NCBI RefSeq assembly: GCF_029626265.1
Contig: NZ_JARUBN010000001.1
Location: 7,443,001-7,507,000 of the forward strand
Reading direction: 5' to 3'
From: Micromonospora sp. WMMD1102
Lineage (GTDB): Bacteria > Actinomycetota > Actinomycetes > Mycobacteriales > Micromonosporaceae
Length of the DNA stretch: 64,000 bases
Shown here: in pieces, positions 36,152 through 44,305 of the stretch
Layout of the letters: the number at the start of each line of letters is the position of its first letter
Numbering within the stretch: position 1 is the stretch's first letter
Translations under genes and position numbers: made by a program
Notes under the pieces: model-generated
Told to the model about the DNA's origin: nothing
Database searches by the model: none
What the model saw: the letters and a program-made list of their open reading frames with translations, nothing else

Positions 36152-36562
36152 CTACTCTCGGTAGTTCCGCTGGTCAGCCGTCATCTGCGAGTTGCCGCCT
36201 TTCGCATCGGATATTTTCGATGTCTTTGGAAGCCAGCCCAGGAACCGCTCGGCAAGCTCCATCGGCTCGCTGTAGGGCTGATCCTCGATCGCGGCCAGCA
36301 GCCGCGCGGCCAGGAAGGCGGCCAGCCGGCGCCGGTCGTCCCGGTACATCGCCAGCAGCACCAGCCGGACGGGCTGGCACGGCCAGGCTCCGCCGCACTC
36401 CCGGCAGCGGAACACCGGGCGGACCGGGGTGTGCGGCCGGAACCCGGCGTACGGCCGGCGCGTCACCACCGGGAGTTCCTGGACCGCAGGCGCGGCAACG
36501 GGGACGCGGTGGACCCGGTGGACCCGGTGCATCGCCGACGGAATCCGCAGCGGTATCCGCAT
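36152..36562 (-). CDS. Cys-rich small protein B of XRE-DUF397 module 2
   Basis: A 136-residue protein of unknown function. A repetitive N terminus (MHRVHRVHRV) leads to the conserved FRCRECGGAWPCQPVRLVLLAMY and an amphipathic helix (RRLAAFLAARLLAAIED), then a polar tail. The CxxCx4C block matches the broken homologue at 9525-9815, so the family is real. ATG 36562 or 36532 could be the start. Its 5' end overlaps small gene A. The Cys triad could bind zinc or be redox-active; this is unproven. Confidence 0.62.
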   Translation of the reverse strand: MRIPLRIPSAMHRVHRVHRVPVAAPAVQELPVVTRRPYAGFRPHTPVRPVFRCRECGGAWPCQPVRLVLLAMYRDDRRRLAAFLAARLLAAIEDQPYSEPMELAERFLGWLPKTSKISDAKGGNSQMTADQRNYRE

Positions 36563-36624
36563 TGGCAGTAGCGCCAGAGTCGGCGCCAGTCCCGACGGTG
36601 CACCGGATCTGATCGAGATCGCAA
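36463..36624 (-). CDS. Cys/Trp-rich small protein A of XRE-DUF397 module 2
   Basis: A 53-residue protein containing RRDWRRLWRYCQCGYRCGF, homologous to the product of 9137-9517. TTG 36624 is chosen because AGGAAGGG lies ~9 nt upstream and the alignment with the paralogue begins there. It overlaps small gene B. The two small genes sit divergent to the XRE-DUF5753/DUF397 pair, as in module 1. Function unknown. Confidence 0.58.
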   Translation of the reverse strand: MRSRSDPVHRRDWRRLWRYCQCGYRCGFRRRCTGSTGSTASPLPRLRSRNSRW

Positions 36625-36857
36625 TTCCGTGATCCCTTCCTCCGTCGCCGACACGATGCGATGGAAGCGGGGACGGCGCCGGTGGCGTACACCCCGACAC
36701 CGTCCCCGCGCACATCCGCCCGTCCTTGGGGAGAACAGCGCGGCGGATCCGGACGAATGCGCTTGCCTTCCACTCTGGACGCCGAATGGCCAGCCCGGGA
36801 AGATGGGCGACGGCCAGGTGTTCGGACCGGCCACGGAGGTGTAGGGGCGTAGCGGAT

Positions 36858-36871
36858 CACGAATTTTCGTG
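36858..36871 (+). promoter_or_regulatory. Palindrome upstream of the XRE regulator
   Basis: CACGAA-TT-TTCGTG is a perfect inverted repeat 19 bp before the XRE start, in the 265-bp divergent intergenic region. It is AT-rich relative to its surroundings and may be an operator for the XRE protein. A longer hairpin with arms GCGGGGACGG/CCGTCCCCGC lies at ~36668-36710. Confidence 0.45.
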
Positions 36872-36889
36872 GAGATTCGGAGAGTGCGA

Positions 36890-37675
36890 ATGACTATGTC
36901 AGCGAGTGAGTTCGTGCTATGGGAACTGCGGCGTCGGAGAGCGGCCGAAGGGCTCAGCCAGGACGAGTGGGGAGCCCGGCTCTACTTCTCGGCCCAGCAC
37001 GTCAGCGCCGTGGAGCGCGGCACCCGGCCGGCGAAGCCCGACTATCTCCTCGCCGTCGACAACGAGTTCGGCACCTCGCTGGCGGTCTTCTACGAGAGCT
37101 TCGTCATGCAGGAACTCGCCCCGGTCTGGCTACGCCCCTGGCTCGAATACGAAGAGAAGGCCACCGCCCTGCGCCTGTACGGCGCCCTCGTGATCCCTGG
37201 CCTCTTCCAGACGGAACGGTATGCCCGGATGGTTCTCTCCTGCGCACCACTCCAGTCCGACGAGTTGGAGAGCAGAGTTCAGCTTCGGCTGAGCCGGCAG
37301 GCCATTCTTGATCGCCCGAATCCACCACGCGTCTCGGCTGTTGTCGACGAACTCGTCCTCCGACGCGGTGAGCCGACGATCATGCCGGAGCAACTCCAGC
37401 ACCTCGTCGCACTCGCGGAGCGACCGAACATCACCATCCGGGTCATCCCGTCAGACGCCCCTGCCCACCTCGGTTGGGGCGGACCGCTGGAACTCGCCAG
37501 CTTCACGGATGCCGAGGACGTCGGCTATCTCGACAACCACCTGGAGGGACAGACCGTCACCAGCCCCAGTCAGGTGACAGCACTGCACGCCGTCTGGGAC
37601 GATGTCAGCGCGGTCGCGTTGCCTGCCCGCCAATCCCTGGACCTGCTCAAGGAAGTGGCAAAGTCATGGACATGA
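36890..37675 (+). CDS. XRE-DUF5753 transcriptional regulator (module 2, intact)
   Basis: A 261-residue regulator. The N-terminal HTH is FVLWELRRRRAAEGLSQDEWG...SAQHVSAVERGTRPAK. The DUF5753 domain has PVWLRPWLEYEEKATALRLYG, VIPGLFQTERYARMVL, RLSRQAILDRPNPP and GYLDNHLEGQT. In Streptomyces such proteins (WhiJ-type) control, and may neutralise, the DUF397 protein encoded next to them. ATG 36890 has GGAGA just upstream. Its 3' end overlaps the DUF397 gene by 10 nt. Confidence 0.88.
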   Translation: MTMSASEFVLWELRRRRAAEGLSQDEWGARLYFSAQHVSAVERGTRPAKPDYLLAVDNEFGTSLAVFYESFVMQELAPVWLRPWLEYEEKATALRLYGALVIPGLFQTERYARMVLSCAPLQSDELESRVQLRLSRQAILDRPNPPRVSAVVDELVLRRGEPTIMPEQLQHLVALAERPNITIRVIPSDAPAHLGWGGPLELASFTDAEDVGYLDNHLEGQTVTSPSQVTALHAVWDDVSAVALPARQSLDLLKEVAKSWT

Positions 37676-37857
37676 CCGGCGCTGCCTGGCGCAAGAGCAC
37701 GCGATCCACTCCCAACGGCGGAAGCTGCGTCGAAGTCGCCGACAACCTGCCGGGGCGGGTGTTCGTGCGGGACAGCAAGGACCGCGACGGCGGCACCCTC
37801 ACCTTCACCCCCGACACCTGGCACGCCTTCGTCAGGGACCTGGCCCGACACCCCTGA
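37666..37857 (+). CDS. DUF397 domain protein (module 2)
   Basis: A 63-residue DUF397 protein (AWRKSTRSTPNGGSCVEVAD, FVRDSKDRDGGTLTF, WHAFVRDLA), closely related to the one at 8207-8416. It overlaps the XRE gene end, implying coupled translation. AAGGAAG lies upstream of ATG 37666; a second ATG at 37672 is possible. DUF397/XRE pairs have been proposed as toxin-antitoxin-like units in Streptomyces; activity here is untested. Confidence 0.9.
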   Translation: MDMTGAAWRKSTRSTPNGGSCVEVADNLPGRVFVRDSKDRDGGTLTFTPDTWHAFVRDLARHP

Positions 37858-37995
37858 CCAGACGCCGGGGAGTGGGTGTCGAAACCCCGGAGCCGCCCCG
37901 GTGGAATCACCTGACCTGAATGTCGTCCTGGGTTCAGGGGAACGTGCGGGCGGTACCCGATGTGCCGGCACCGCGCCGGAAACGACCCTTGTCGC

Positions 37996-38976
37996 ATGAG
38001 AAGAATTGCTATTCCGCTGGTGGCGGGACTGTTGACGGCGGCGGTGCTCGGCTCCGTGCCGGCAGCCGCGAGCGTCGGCACGACCGGCACGGCGGCATCG
38101 AAGGCCGCGGTGATCGCCGAGCAGCGGGTCGGCGACCGTCTGGTCGATCTGACGATCGCCTCGCCCGCGCTCGGCGGCGACGCGAAGGTCCGGCTGCTCA
38201 CTCCGGACGGCTGGGACCGGCGTGACCGGCACGACCGGTGGCCGGTGCTCTACCTGCTACACGGCATGTTCGGCTCGCACGAGGACTGGGTGACGCAGAC
38301 CGACGTCGCGCAACTGCGCGCGCTCCGGAACGTCCTCGTGGTCATGCCGGACGGCGGAGATCCGGGCGGGTACTACACCAACTGGTGGAACGGGGGCCGC
38401 TTCGGGGCACCGGCGTGGGAGACGTTCCATCTCGACGAGGTGCGCTCCATCCTGGAACGCGGTTACGGTGCCGGCACCCGCCGGGCCGTTGCGGGGGCGT
38501 CGATGGGCGGCTACGGCGCGCTTCTCTACGCCGGGCACCGGCCGGGCATGTTCCGGGCGGTGGCCAGCTACAGCGGCCCGGTCCACCTGCTGCATCCGGA
38601 ATCGGTCGCCCGCTGGCAGTTCGCGTTCGCCGACCCGAATGGCGCCCCCTACCTCGACCTGTGGGGGGACCCGGTCGCGCAGCGCGCGAACTGGGAGCGC
38701 CACGACCCGTACCAGCTCGCCGGTGCGCTCCGGCACACGCCGGTCTTCCTCAGCTGCGGCGACGGCGAGCTCGGCCCGTTGGACGGTCCGGACACCGGCG
38801 AGGTGGACCAGGACATCGAAAGGTTCGACCGCGTCCTGAACGTCTCCCTGGAAGCTGAGCTACGCCGCCGAGGCGTCCCGGTCGTGACCCACTACTACCG
38901 GGGCACCCACCAGCCCGCGTACTGGGAGCGGGAACTGCACCGCTCGCTGCCGATGCTCCTCTCCGCGCTGCGCTGA
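37996..38976 (+). CDS. Secreted alpha/beta-hydrolase esterase (antigen 85/esterase D-like)
   Basis: A 326-residue exported esterase. A signal peptide (MRRIAIPLVAGLLTAAVLG, cleaved near PAAAS) precedes the hydrolase: PVLYLLHGMFGSHEDWV, LVVMPDGGDPGGYYTNWW, nucleophile elbow AGASMGGYGALLYA and a C-terminal catalytic His (RGTHQPAYWERE). The fold resembles esterase D and antigen 85-type acyltransferases. The substrate is unknown. ATG 37996. Confidence 0.86.
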   Translation: MRRIAIPLVAGLLTAAVLGSVPAAASVGTTGTAASKAAVIAEQRVGDRLVDLTIASPALGGDAKVRLLTPDGWDRRDRHDRWPVLYLLHGMFGSHEDWVTQTDVAQLRALRNVLVVMPDGGDPGGYYTNWWNGGRFGAPAWETFHLDEVRSILERGYGAGTRRAVAGASMGGYGALLYAGHRPGMFRAVASYSGPVHLLHPESVARWQFAFADPNGAPYLDLWGDPVAQRANWERHDPYQLAGALRHTPVFLSCGDGELGPLDGPDTGEVDQDIERFDRVLNVSLEAELRRRGVPVVTHYYRGTHQPAYWERELHRSLPMLLSALR

Positions 38977-39075
38977 CTCCGAGGTCGGAGCGGGGGTGGC
39001 CGGGACCGGTCGCTCCCGCTCCGACCTGAGTGGACCGTGACGGTGCGGGCAACGGGACAGTCGGCGACGGAGAGG

Positions 39076-39783
39076 ATGACTACCCTACGCGTCGTGCAGC
39101 CTTCCTATGCCGCTGTAACTCCGCCCCCTGCGCAGATGCCGGCACCGCGCAAGAGTCGTACCGGACTCGTGCTGACCTTCGTCCTCCTCGGTAGCCTGCT
39201 CGTGCTCTGTGCTGCCCCGGCCGCCTTCTTCGGCATCCGGTACGCCACTTTCGAGACCGGCCCGCACGACAGCCTGCCCAACGTCTGCACCGCGTTGTCG
39301 AGTGAGCGGTTCCGCTCCCTGATCGGCCCCGGAGCTTCCTACGAGCGGCGCAGGTCGGACGCCGGATGGCCCTCCGAGGGCTGCCACTGGCCACCCGAGA
39401 AGACGCCCACCGGTGTCCAGGTGTCGGTGGACGCGACGCGGTACACCCGGTCGTTCTGGAGCGGCAGCACCGACAAGGCCCGCGAGCAGTTCGAGCGCGC
39501 CTCCGCGCGCCAGCACGAGTTCGCCGAGCAGCCCAAGCCACCGGCGGTGATCATCGGTCTACGCGGTACCGGTCACCAGGGTTTCTGCAAGGTGCGCGCA
39601 TTCCTCGACGTTCCCCGGTACGAGTGCTGGATCAGGGACGGGAACGTTCTCATCACCATCCTGGTGGGCCCACCTTCGAAGAACAGCCGTGTCGACCTCG
39701 CCGAGGACCAACTCCCTCGGCTGGGTGAGGATTTTCGAGACACGATCCGCGACATCTCCAACGACCTGATCGAGGACCTGTAG
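39076..39783 (+). CDS. Membrane-anchored DUF3558-like protein
   Basis: A 235-residue protein with one N-terminal membrane segment (GLVLTFVLLGSLLVLCAAPAAFF) and an extracytoplasmic domain. It has LPNVCTALSSERFRSLIG, SEGCHWPPE, FCKVRAF and RYECWIRDG, so four Cys likely form two disulfides. The arrangement resembles DUF3558 proteins (often lipoproteins), but here the anchor is a helix. ATG 39076 follows GGAGAGG. Function unknown. Confidence 0.7.
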   Translation: MTTLRVVQPSYAAVTPPPAQMPAPRKSRTGLVLTFVLLGSLLVLCAAPAAFFGIRYATFETGPHDSLPNVCTALSSERFRSLIGPGASYERRRSDAGWPSEGCHWPPEKTPTGVQVSVDATRYTRSFWSGSTDKAREQFERASARQHEFAEQPKPPAVIIGLRGTGHQGFCKVRAFLDVPRYECWIRDGNVLITILVGPPSKNSRVDLAEDQLPRLGEDFRDTIRDISNDLIEDL

Positions 39784-39826
39784 CCGCGGCGATCCCCAGG
39801 CGGGCTTCGGGGGGACGTCCCCACCG

Positions 39827-40144
39827 CTACGGCAGCTCCAGGAATTCGCGAAGTGCAATTTCGACAGCACCCATGGTGGTGTGCGAGACGAAGCCGTGAC
39901 TGTCGCGCAGGGCGGTCCGGTCCAGGATCTGCACGACGCTGTGGATCCTGACGTACGTTCCGGCGAGCGGGTCGCCCGCACCCAGCCGCACTGCCAGATG
40001 ATTCGGATGCGGTACGTCGCGGACGACGGTCAGCGCCCAGATGGCGAGTTCCTCGACGCTGTTGTACTCGTCGTTGCTGATCACCAAGACGCGGTGCTGA
40101 CTGTTGCCCCGCAGCAGGGTCCAGATCTGGCCGCGCCTCACCAC
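39827..40144 (-). CDS. MazF/PemK-like ribonuclease toxin
   Basis: A 105-residue SH3-like toxin candidate: MVRRGQIWTL, HRVLVISNDEYNS, VPHPNHLAVRLG and SHGFVSHTTMGAVEIALREFLEL match the fold of MazF/PemK mRNA interferases. It starts 7 nt inside the end of the antitoxin gene, the usual operon layout. No direct evidence of activity. The residues at the usual catalytic Arg/Thr positions are only tentatively aligned. Confidence 0.75.
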   Translation of the reverse strand: MVRRGQIWTLLRGNSQHRVLVISNDEYNSVEELAIWALTVVRDVPHPNHLAVRLGAGDPLAGTYVRIHSVVQILDRTALRDSHGFVSHTTMGAVEIALREFLELP

Positions 40145-40386
40145 TGCGAGTCGCGCAGCGCGATGTCGTTGCTCTCCTCCATCAGTGCCCGATCGTCGGC
40201 GGACTGTCGGGCGGACCGCCGACGCAGGTACTCCCCGTACGCCTGGGCCGCTTCCCGCTGACGTGACCGGCGCGCTTCCGGAAGGACCCGTCGAACAGCA
40301 TCGACGACGGCGGCGGACGCGTTGCCCTGGCTGTGCAGGTAGGCGGCGACGTCGTCGGGCACGCTGATGCTGAGCTTCACGGTCAT
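40138..40386 (-). CDS. RHH-type antitoxin partner of MazF-like toxin
   Basis: An 82-residue protein. An N-terminal ribbon-helix-helix (TVKLSISVPDDVAAYLHSQG, ASAAVVDAVRRVL) precedes an acidic, Arg/Asp-rich tail (RRRSARQSADDRALMEESND) that would wrap around the toxin. Its 3' end overlaps the toxin start. It is expected to autorepress the operon. ATG 40386. Confidence 0.75.
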   Translation of the reverse strand: MTVKLSISVPDDVAAYLHSQGNASAAVVDAVRRVLPEARRSRQREAAQAYGEYLRRRSARQSADDRALMEESNDIALRDSQW

Positions 40387-40499
40387 ACTTTCATCCTACC
40401 GCCGAAAGCGGCAGGCAGCCCCGGCGGCGCGCGGCGGTCACCCCGGTCAATCCGTGGCGGGCCGGAACAGGTGCGGAAGGGGCATAGAATTCCCGGCTG

Positions 40500-42314
40500 A
40501 TGAGTGAGAGTCCGGCTCCACTTGGCACGGTGCGCCTCGGCATCGACGTCGGCACCTCGAACACGGCAGCAGCCCTGCGCGGTCGCGACCACGAGGTCCG
40601 GCCGGTCCTGTTCGACGGCGCCCTGCTGCTGCCGTCCGCGGTCTTCGTCGACGGTGACACCACCCTCGTCGGCCTCGACGCCCGGCACGCCGGGGTCTCC
40701 CGGCCCGCACTGCTCGAACCGAACCCGAAACGCTGCATCGACGACCGGACCGTCCTCCTCGGCGCCCAGGAGATCCCCGTCGAGCGGCTGCTCGCCGCGA
40801 TCCTGCGCCGGGTACGCGACGCCGCCGGGCAGGCCGCCGGCCAGGTGGACGAGGTCTGCCTGACCTATCCGGCGACCTGGGGGACGCGACGGCTCGGCAC
40901 CCTCACCGCCGCCGCCCGGCTCGCCGGCCTGCCCGAGCCCACGACGGTGCACGAACCGGTCTCCGCCGCCGCGCACTTCGTCGGGCTCCCCGACGTCGAA
41001 CTCTCCGCCGGACAACTGGCCCTCGTCTACGACCTCGGCGCGGGGACCTTCGACGCCACCCTGATCCGACGCACCGACGCGGCTTTCGACGTGGTGGCCA
41101 GCCAGGGGCTGCCCGACGCCGGAGGGCTGGACATCGACGCCGCCGTCGTCGCGTCGATCTCCGCCCACCTCCGTCCCGACGACGACGCCTGGGGCTACCT
41201 CCGCCGGCCCCGGACCCCGGCGGACCTGCGCCACCGTCGAATGCTGGACGACGGCGTACGGGCGGCCAAGGAGATGCTCTCCCGCACCTCCCAGACGTCG
41301 ATCCACGTTCCCGTGCTGGACGCGGAGGTGCCGCTCGGCCGGGAACAGTTCGAGACACTTGCCCGGCCACTGCTCGAACGGACGGTGGCGGCGACCCGGG
41401 CGGTGCTCCGGGACGCCGACGTCGACGAGTCGGACCTGGCGGCGATCTTCCTGGTCGGCGGCTCGACCCGGATCCCGCTCGTCAGCACACTCCTGCACCG
41501 GGCGCTCGGCCGCCCACCTGTCGTACTCGACCAGCCGGAACTCGCGGTCGCCCAGGGCAGCATCGCCGGGCCGCGCGCCCCGGGCGGCCGACCACCGGCA
41601 CCCGCCACCCGACCCCTGCCGGTCGACCAGCCGCCAGCGGTGGACCAGCCGCCAGCCGTCCCTGCGAGAGTCCCGGCCGGCCAGCCGGCACGCGTCCGGC
41701 CGCCGGTCGATCGGGCTGTGCCCGCCGCCCCGGCCGGACCCGCCCGATCGTGGCACACGCCAAAGGCACGACCAGGCAACCGCTGGCGCTGGACGGCCGC
41801 CGGTCTCGGTCTACTCCTGGTGATGGCGGCGGCCGGCCTGACGTACAGGTACGCGTCCGACTCCGGCCGAAATCCAACCAACCCGGCGAACGCGTCGACA
41901 CCCAGCGGCACGCCGACCTCGCCATCGCCATCGCCATCGACGGCGCCGACGCCGACGATCGATGCGGTGGCGGTCGTACCGGCACCGTTCGTGGGGCAGT
42001 GGACGGGACAGGTCAGCCAGCCGGGCGGCGTGGTGCGGTCGTGGCAGGTCTCCGTCACCTTCACGGCGGGGTCGGACATTGGCACGTTCCGCTCCTCCAA
42101 CCTCGGCTGCCGGGGTACCCTCACGATCATGGCTCCGCGTCCCACCTTCCGGGAGATGCACCTGCGCCAGCGCACCACCAGCAACCCGAAGTCGATCTGC
42201 GTAGCCGCGGCGGACTGGACGCTGATCGTCGCCGGCAGCGGCCGGATCGCCATGTACTGGCAGCAGTTCGGCGAGCCCACGAACGCCGCCACCGCCACCC
42301 TGACCCGTCCCTGA
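40500..42314 (+). CDS. Membrane-anchored Hsp70-family protein
   Basis: A 604-residue protein. Residues 12-360 form an Hsp70/actin-like ATPase: RLGIDVGTSNTAAAL (phosphate 1), VYDLGAGTFDATLIR (phosphate 2) and FLVGGSTRIPLVSTLL (adenosine). The substrate-binding domain of DnaK is missing. A Pro-rich linker, a membrane helix (~430-447) and a C-terminal extracytoplasmic domain (VGQWTGQV..., CRGTLTIMAP) follow instead. It may sense the envelope rather than fold proteins. ATG 40500. Confidence 0.8.
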   Translation: MSESPAPLGTVRLGIDVGTSNTAAALRGRDHEVRPVLFDGALLLPSAVFVDGDTTLVGLDARHAGVSRPALLEPNPKRCIDDRTVLLGAQEIPVERLLAAILRRVRDAAGQAAGQVDEVCLTYPATWGTRRLGTLTAAARLAGLPEPTTVHEPVSAAAHFVGLPDVELSAGQLALVYDLGAGTFDATLIRRTDAAFDVVASQGLPDAGGLDIDAAVVASISAHLRPDDDAWGYLRRPRTPADLRHRRMLDDGVRAAKEMLSRTSQTSIHVPVLDAEVPLGREQFETLARPLLERTVAATRAVLRDADVDESDLAAIFLVGGSTRIPLVSTLLHRALGRPPVVLDQPELAVAQGSIAGPRAPGGRPPAPATRPLPVDQPPAVDQPPAVPARVPAGQPARVRPPVDRAVPAAPAGPARSWHTPKARPGNRWRWTAAGLGLLLVMAAAGLTYRYASDSGRNPTNPANASTPSGTPTSPSPSPSTAPTPTIDAVAVVPAPFVGQWTGQVSQPGGVVRSWQVSVTFTAGSDIGTFRSSNLGCRGTLTIMAPRPTFREMHLRQRTTSNPKSICVAAADWTLIVAGSGRIAMYWQQFGEPTNAATATLTRP

Positions 42315-42431
42315 GCCGTTGCCGCCCGACGATTACTGCCACTCGGACATGGAACCGCTGCCCGGGCCGTCACCGCACCCGCGCAGCGGCCGGCTCGGGC
42401 AGCCGTACTTTCTCGACCTGCCGCATCAGCC

Positions 42432-42780
42432 TCAGCGGCGACGCGGCGTGATCAGCCCCGACTCGTAGGCCCAGACGACCAACTGGGCCCGGTCGCGGCA
42501 GTACAGCTTGCTCATCGCCCGGTTGACGTGTGTCTTGGCGGTCAACGGGCTGATCACCATGCGTTCGGCGATCTCGTCGTTTGTCAGTCCGCGGGCGACG
42601 AGTTCGACGATCTCCTGCTCACGGGCGGTCAGCACGTCGCGTCCGGCCGCCAGGTCGGCTGGCGGCGGGGCGGTGGCGAACTCGCTGATCAGCGTCCGCG
42701 CCACCGTCGGGGCGAGTTGCGCGTCGCCACGGGCCACCACGGCGACCGCCTGCAACAGGTCGGCCGGGTCGGCGTGTTCA
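42432..42780 (-). pseudogene. LuxR-type response regulator, C-terminal remnant
   Basis: The frame encodes ADPADLLQAVAVVARGDAQLAPTVARTLI and the complete LuxR HTH (LTAREQEIVELVARGLTNDEIAERM, SPLTAKTHVNRAMSKLYCRDR), ending at 42432. The receiver domain with its phospho-acceptor Asp is absent. The homology stops at about 42780, where a multicopper oxidase sequence begins on the other strand. Without the receiver and a start it is unlikely to be regulated, and probably not expressed. See the deletion finding. Confidence 0.78.
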
Positions 42781-43367
42781 GCGCGCCGGCCACCCCGGTG
42801 ACGCTGTTCGTCGACGGACGGGCGGTCTATACGACCGAACCCGTCGAACCGACCGGGCCGATCGAACCGACCGGGCCGATCGAACCGACCGAACCGGCCG
42901 GGCCGGTGTCGGCGAAGACCGACGGCTGGCCGGTGCTGGACCCGCTCGGCTACGGCGCACGTTCGCCGGTGCCGTGGTCCCGGTTCGACCGGAGGTACAC
43001 CCTCGTCCTCGACCGCGGCCTCGACCTGGACGGGCTGGTCCCCCGGTACGCCCACACCGTCAACGGCGCCGCCCACCCGGACATCCCGCCGCAGGTCGTA
43101 CGCCGCGACGACGTCGTCAGGTTCACCATCGTGAACCGGGCGCTGGTGGTGCACCCGTGGCACCTGCACGGGCACCACGTCCTGGTGCTGTCCGGCAACG
43201 GCCAGCCGGTCACCGGAAGTCCGCTGTGGCTGGACTCCTTCGCCGTCCTCCCCGGCGACGTCTGGGAGGTGGCGTTCCGGGCCGACAACCCCGGGACGTG
43301 GGCCAACCACTGTCACAACCTGCCGCACGTCGACGCCGGGATGACACTGCACCTGACGTATTCGTGA
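42781..43367 (+). pseudogene. Multicopper oxidase, C-terminal remnant
   Basis: Only the last cupredoxin domain survives: a repeat-rich stretch (GPIEPTGPIEPTEP), then the copper-binding motifs HPWHLHGHHVLVLSG and WANHCHNLPHVDAGM typical of type 1 and trinuclear copper sites. The N-terminal two domains with the first HxH motifs are missing. Its 5' edge meets the LuxR remnant head-on. The upstream frame stays open only through LuxR antisense, and no start signal is seen. Confidence 0.8.
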
Positions 43368-43397
43368 TCGTGGCAGCCGAACAGCTACCTTGCCCAG

Positions 43398-44288
43398 ATG
43401 GACCTGGCGTACCTGCGGGAGCATCCGAACCAGCTTCCGCTCTTCCTCACCCACCAGCGGATCCGGGAGACGCCGGTGCCCGGTGGCGACATCTGCGCCG
43501 CCAGACGACTCACCCTGGACGACGGCAACTCCGTCTTCGCCAAGTCCTGGCCGGAGGGGGCCGCCGAGCCGGTACCCGAGGATTTCTTCGCCACCGAGGC
43601 GGCCGGGCTGCGCTGGCTGCGCGCGGCCGGCGCGGTGCCGGTGCCGGAGGTGATCGCGGCGCTGCCGGAGCTGCTGGCCCTGGAGTGGGTGGAGCCGGGC
43701 GAGCCGAGCCCGGCGGCGGCCCGGCGGTTCGGCGCCGGGCTGGCCGCCCTGCACCGGGCCGGCGCCGACACCTTCGGCGCGGCCTGGCCCGGCTTCGTCG
43801 GGGCGCTGCCGCAGGACAACACCCCGTCCGCCGGGCCGTGGCCGGTCTGGTTCGGCGAGCGCCGGCTCGCGCCCTACCTGCGGCAGTCGGTCGACAACGG
43901 CGCGCTCTCCGCGGCCGAGGCCACCCTGGTGGAGCATGTGGTCGCCCGGATCGAGGAGTACGGCGGTGCCGAGCCGCCGGCCCGGATCCACGGTGACCTG
44001 TGGCCGGGCAACCTGCTCTGGGGCGCCGACGGCCGGGCCTGGCTGGTCGACCCGGCGGCGCACGGCGGGCACCGGGAGACCGACCTGGCCCAGCTCGCCC
44101 TCTTCGGCGGTGCCCCGCACCTCGACACGATCGTGGACGCCTACCAGGAGGTGTGGCCGCTGGCCGACGGTTGGCGGGAGCGGCGGCCGGTGCACCAGCT
44201 CCACCTGCTGCTGGTGCACACCGCGCTGTTCGGTGCGGCATACCGGGATGCGGTTGGTACGGCGGCTCGGGCCGCGCTGTCGGTCTGA
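43398..44288 (+). CDS. Fructosamine kinase family protein
   Basis: A 296-residue kinase of the FN3K family, phosphorylating fructosamines or ribulosamines on proteins or free amino acids. Diagnostic segments are FAKSWPEG, FFATEAAGLRWLR, PAARIHGDLWPGNLLW (catalytic HGDLWPGN) and LVDPAAHGGHRETDLA. ATG 43398. It ends 17 bp before moaA, so co-transcription with moaA-moaD is likely but functionally unexplained. Confidence 0.9.
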   Translation: MDLAYLREHPNQLPLFLTHQRIRETPVPGGDICAARRLTLDDGNSVFAKSWPEGAAEPVPEDFFATEAAGLRWLRAAGAVPVPEVIAALPELLALEWVEPGEPSPAAARRFGAGLAALHRAGADTFGAAWPGFVGALPQDNTPSAGPWPVWFGERRLAPYLRQSVDNGALSAAEATLVEHVVARIEEYGGAEPPARIHGDLWPGNLLWGADGRAWLVDPAAHGGHRETDLAQLALFGGAPHLDTIVDAYQEVWPLADGWRERRPVHQLHLLLVHTALFGAAYRDAVGTAARAALSV

Positions 44289-44305
44289 CGCGCTACCGTC
44301 GAGCG

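Noticed and set aside
42432..44219. A 595-codon open frame on the minus strand
   Set aside because: Only its last ~115 codons match LuxR. The rest is antisense to multicopper oxidase and fructosamine kinase sequences that are clearly coding on the plus strand.
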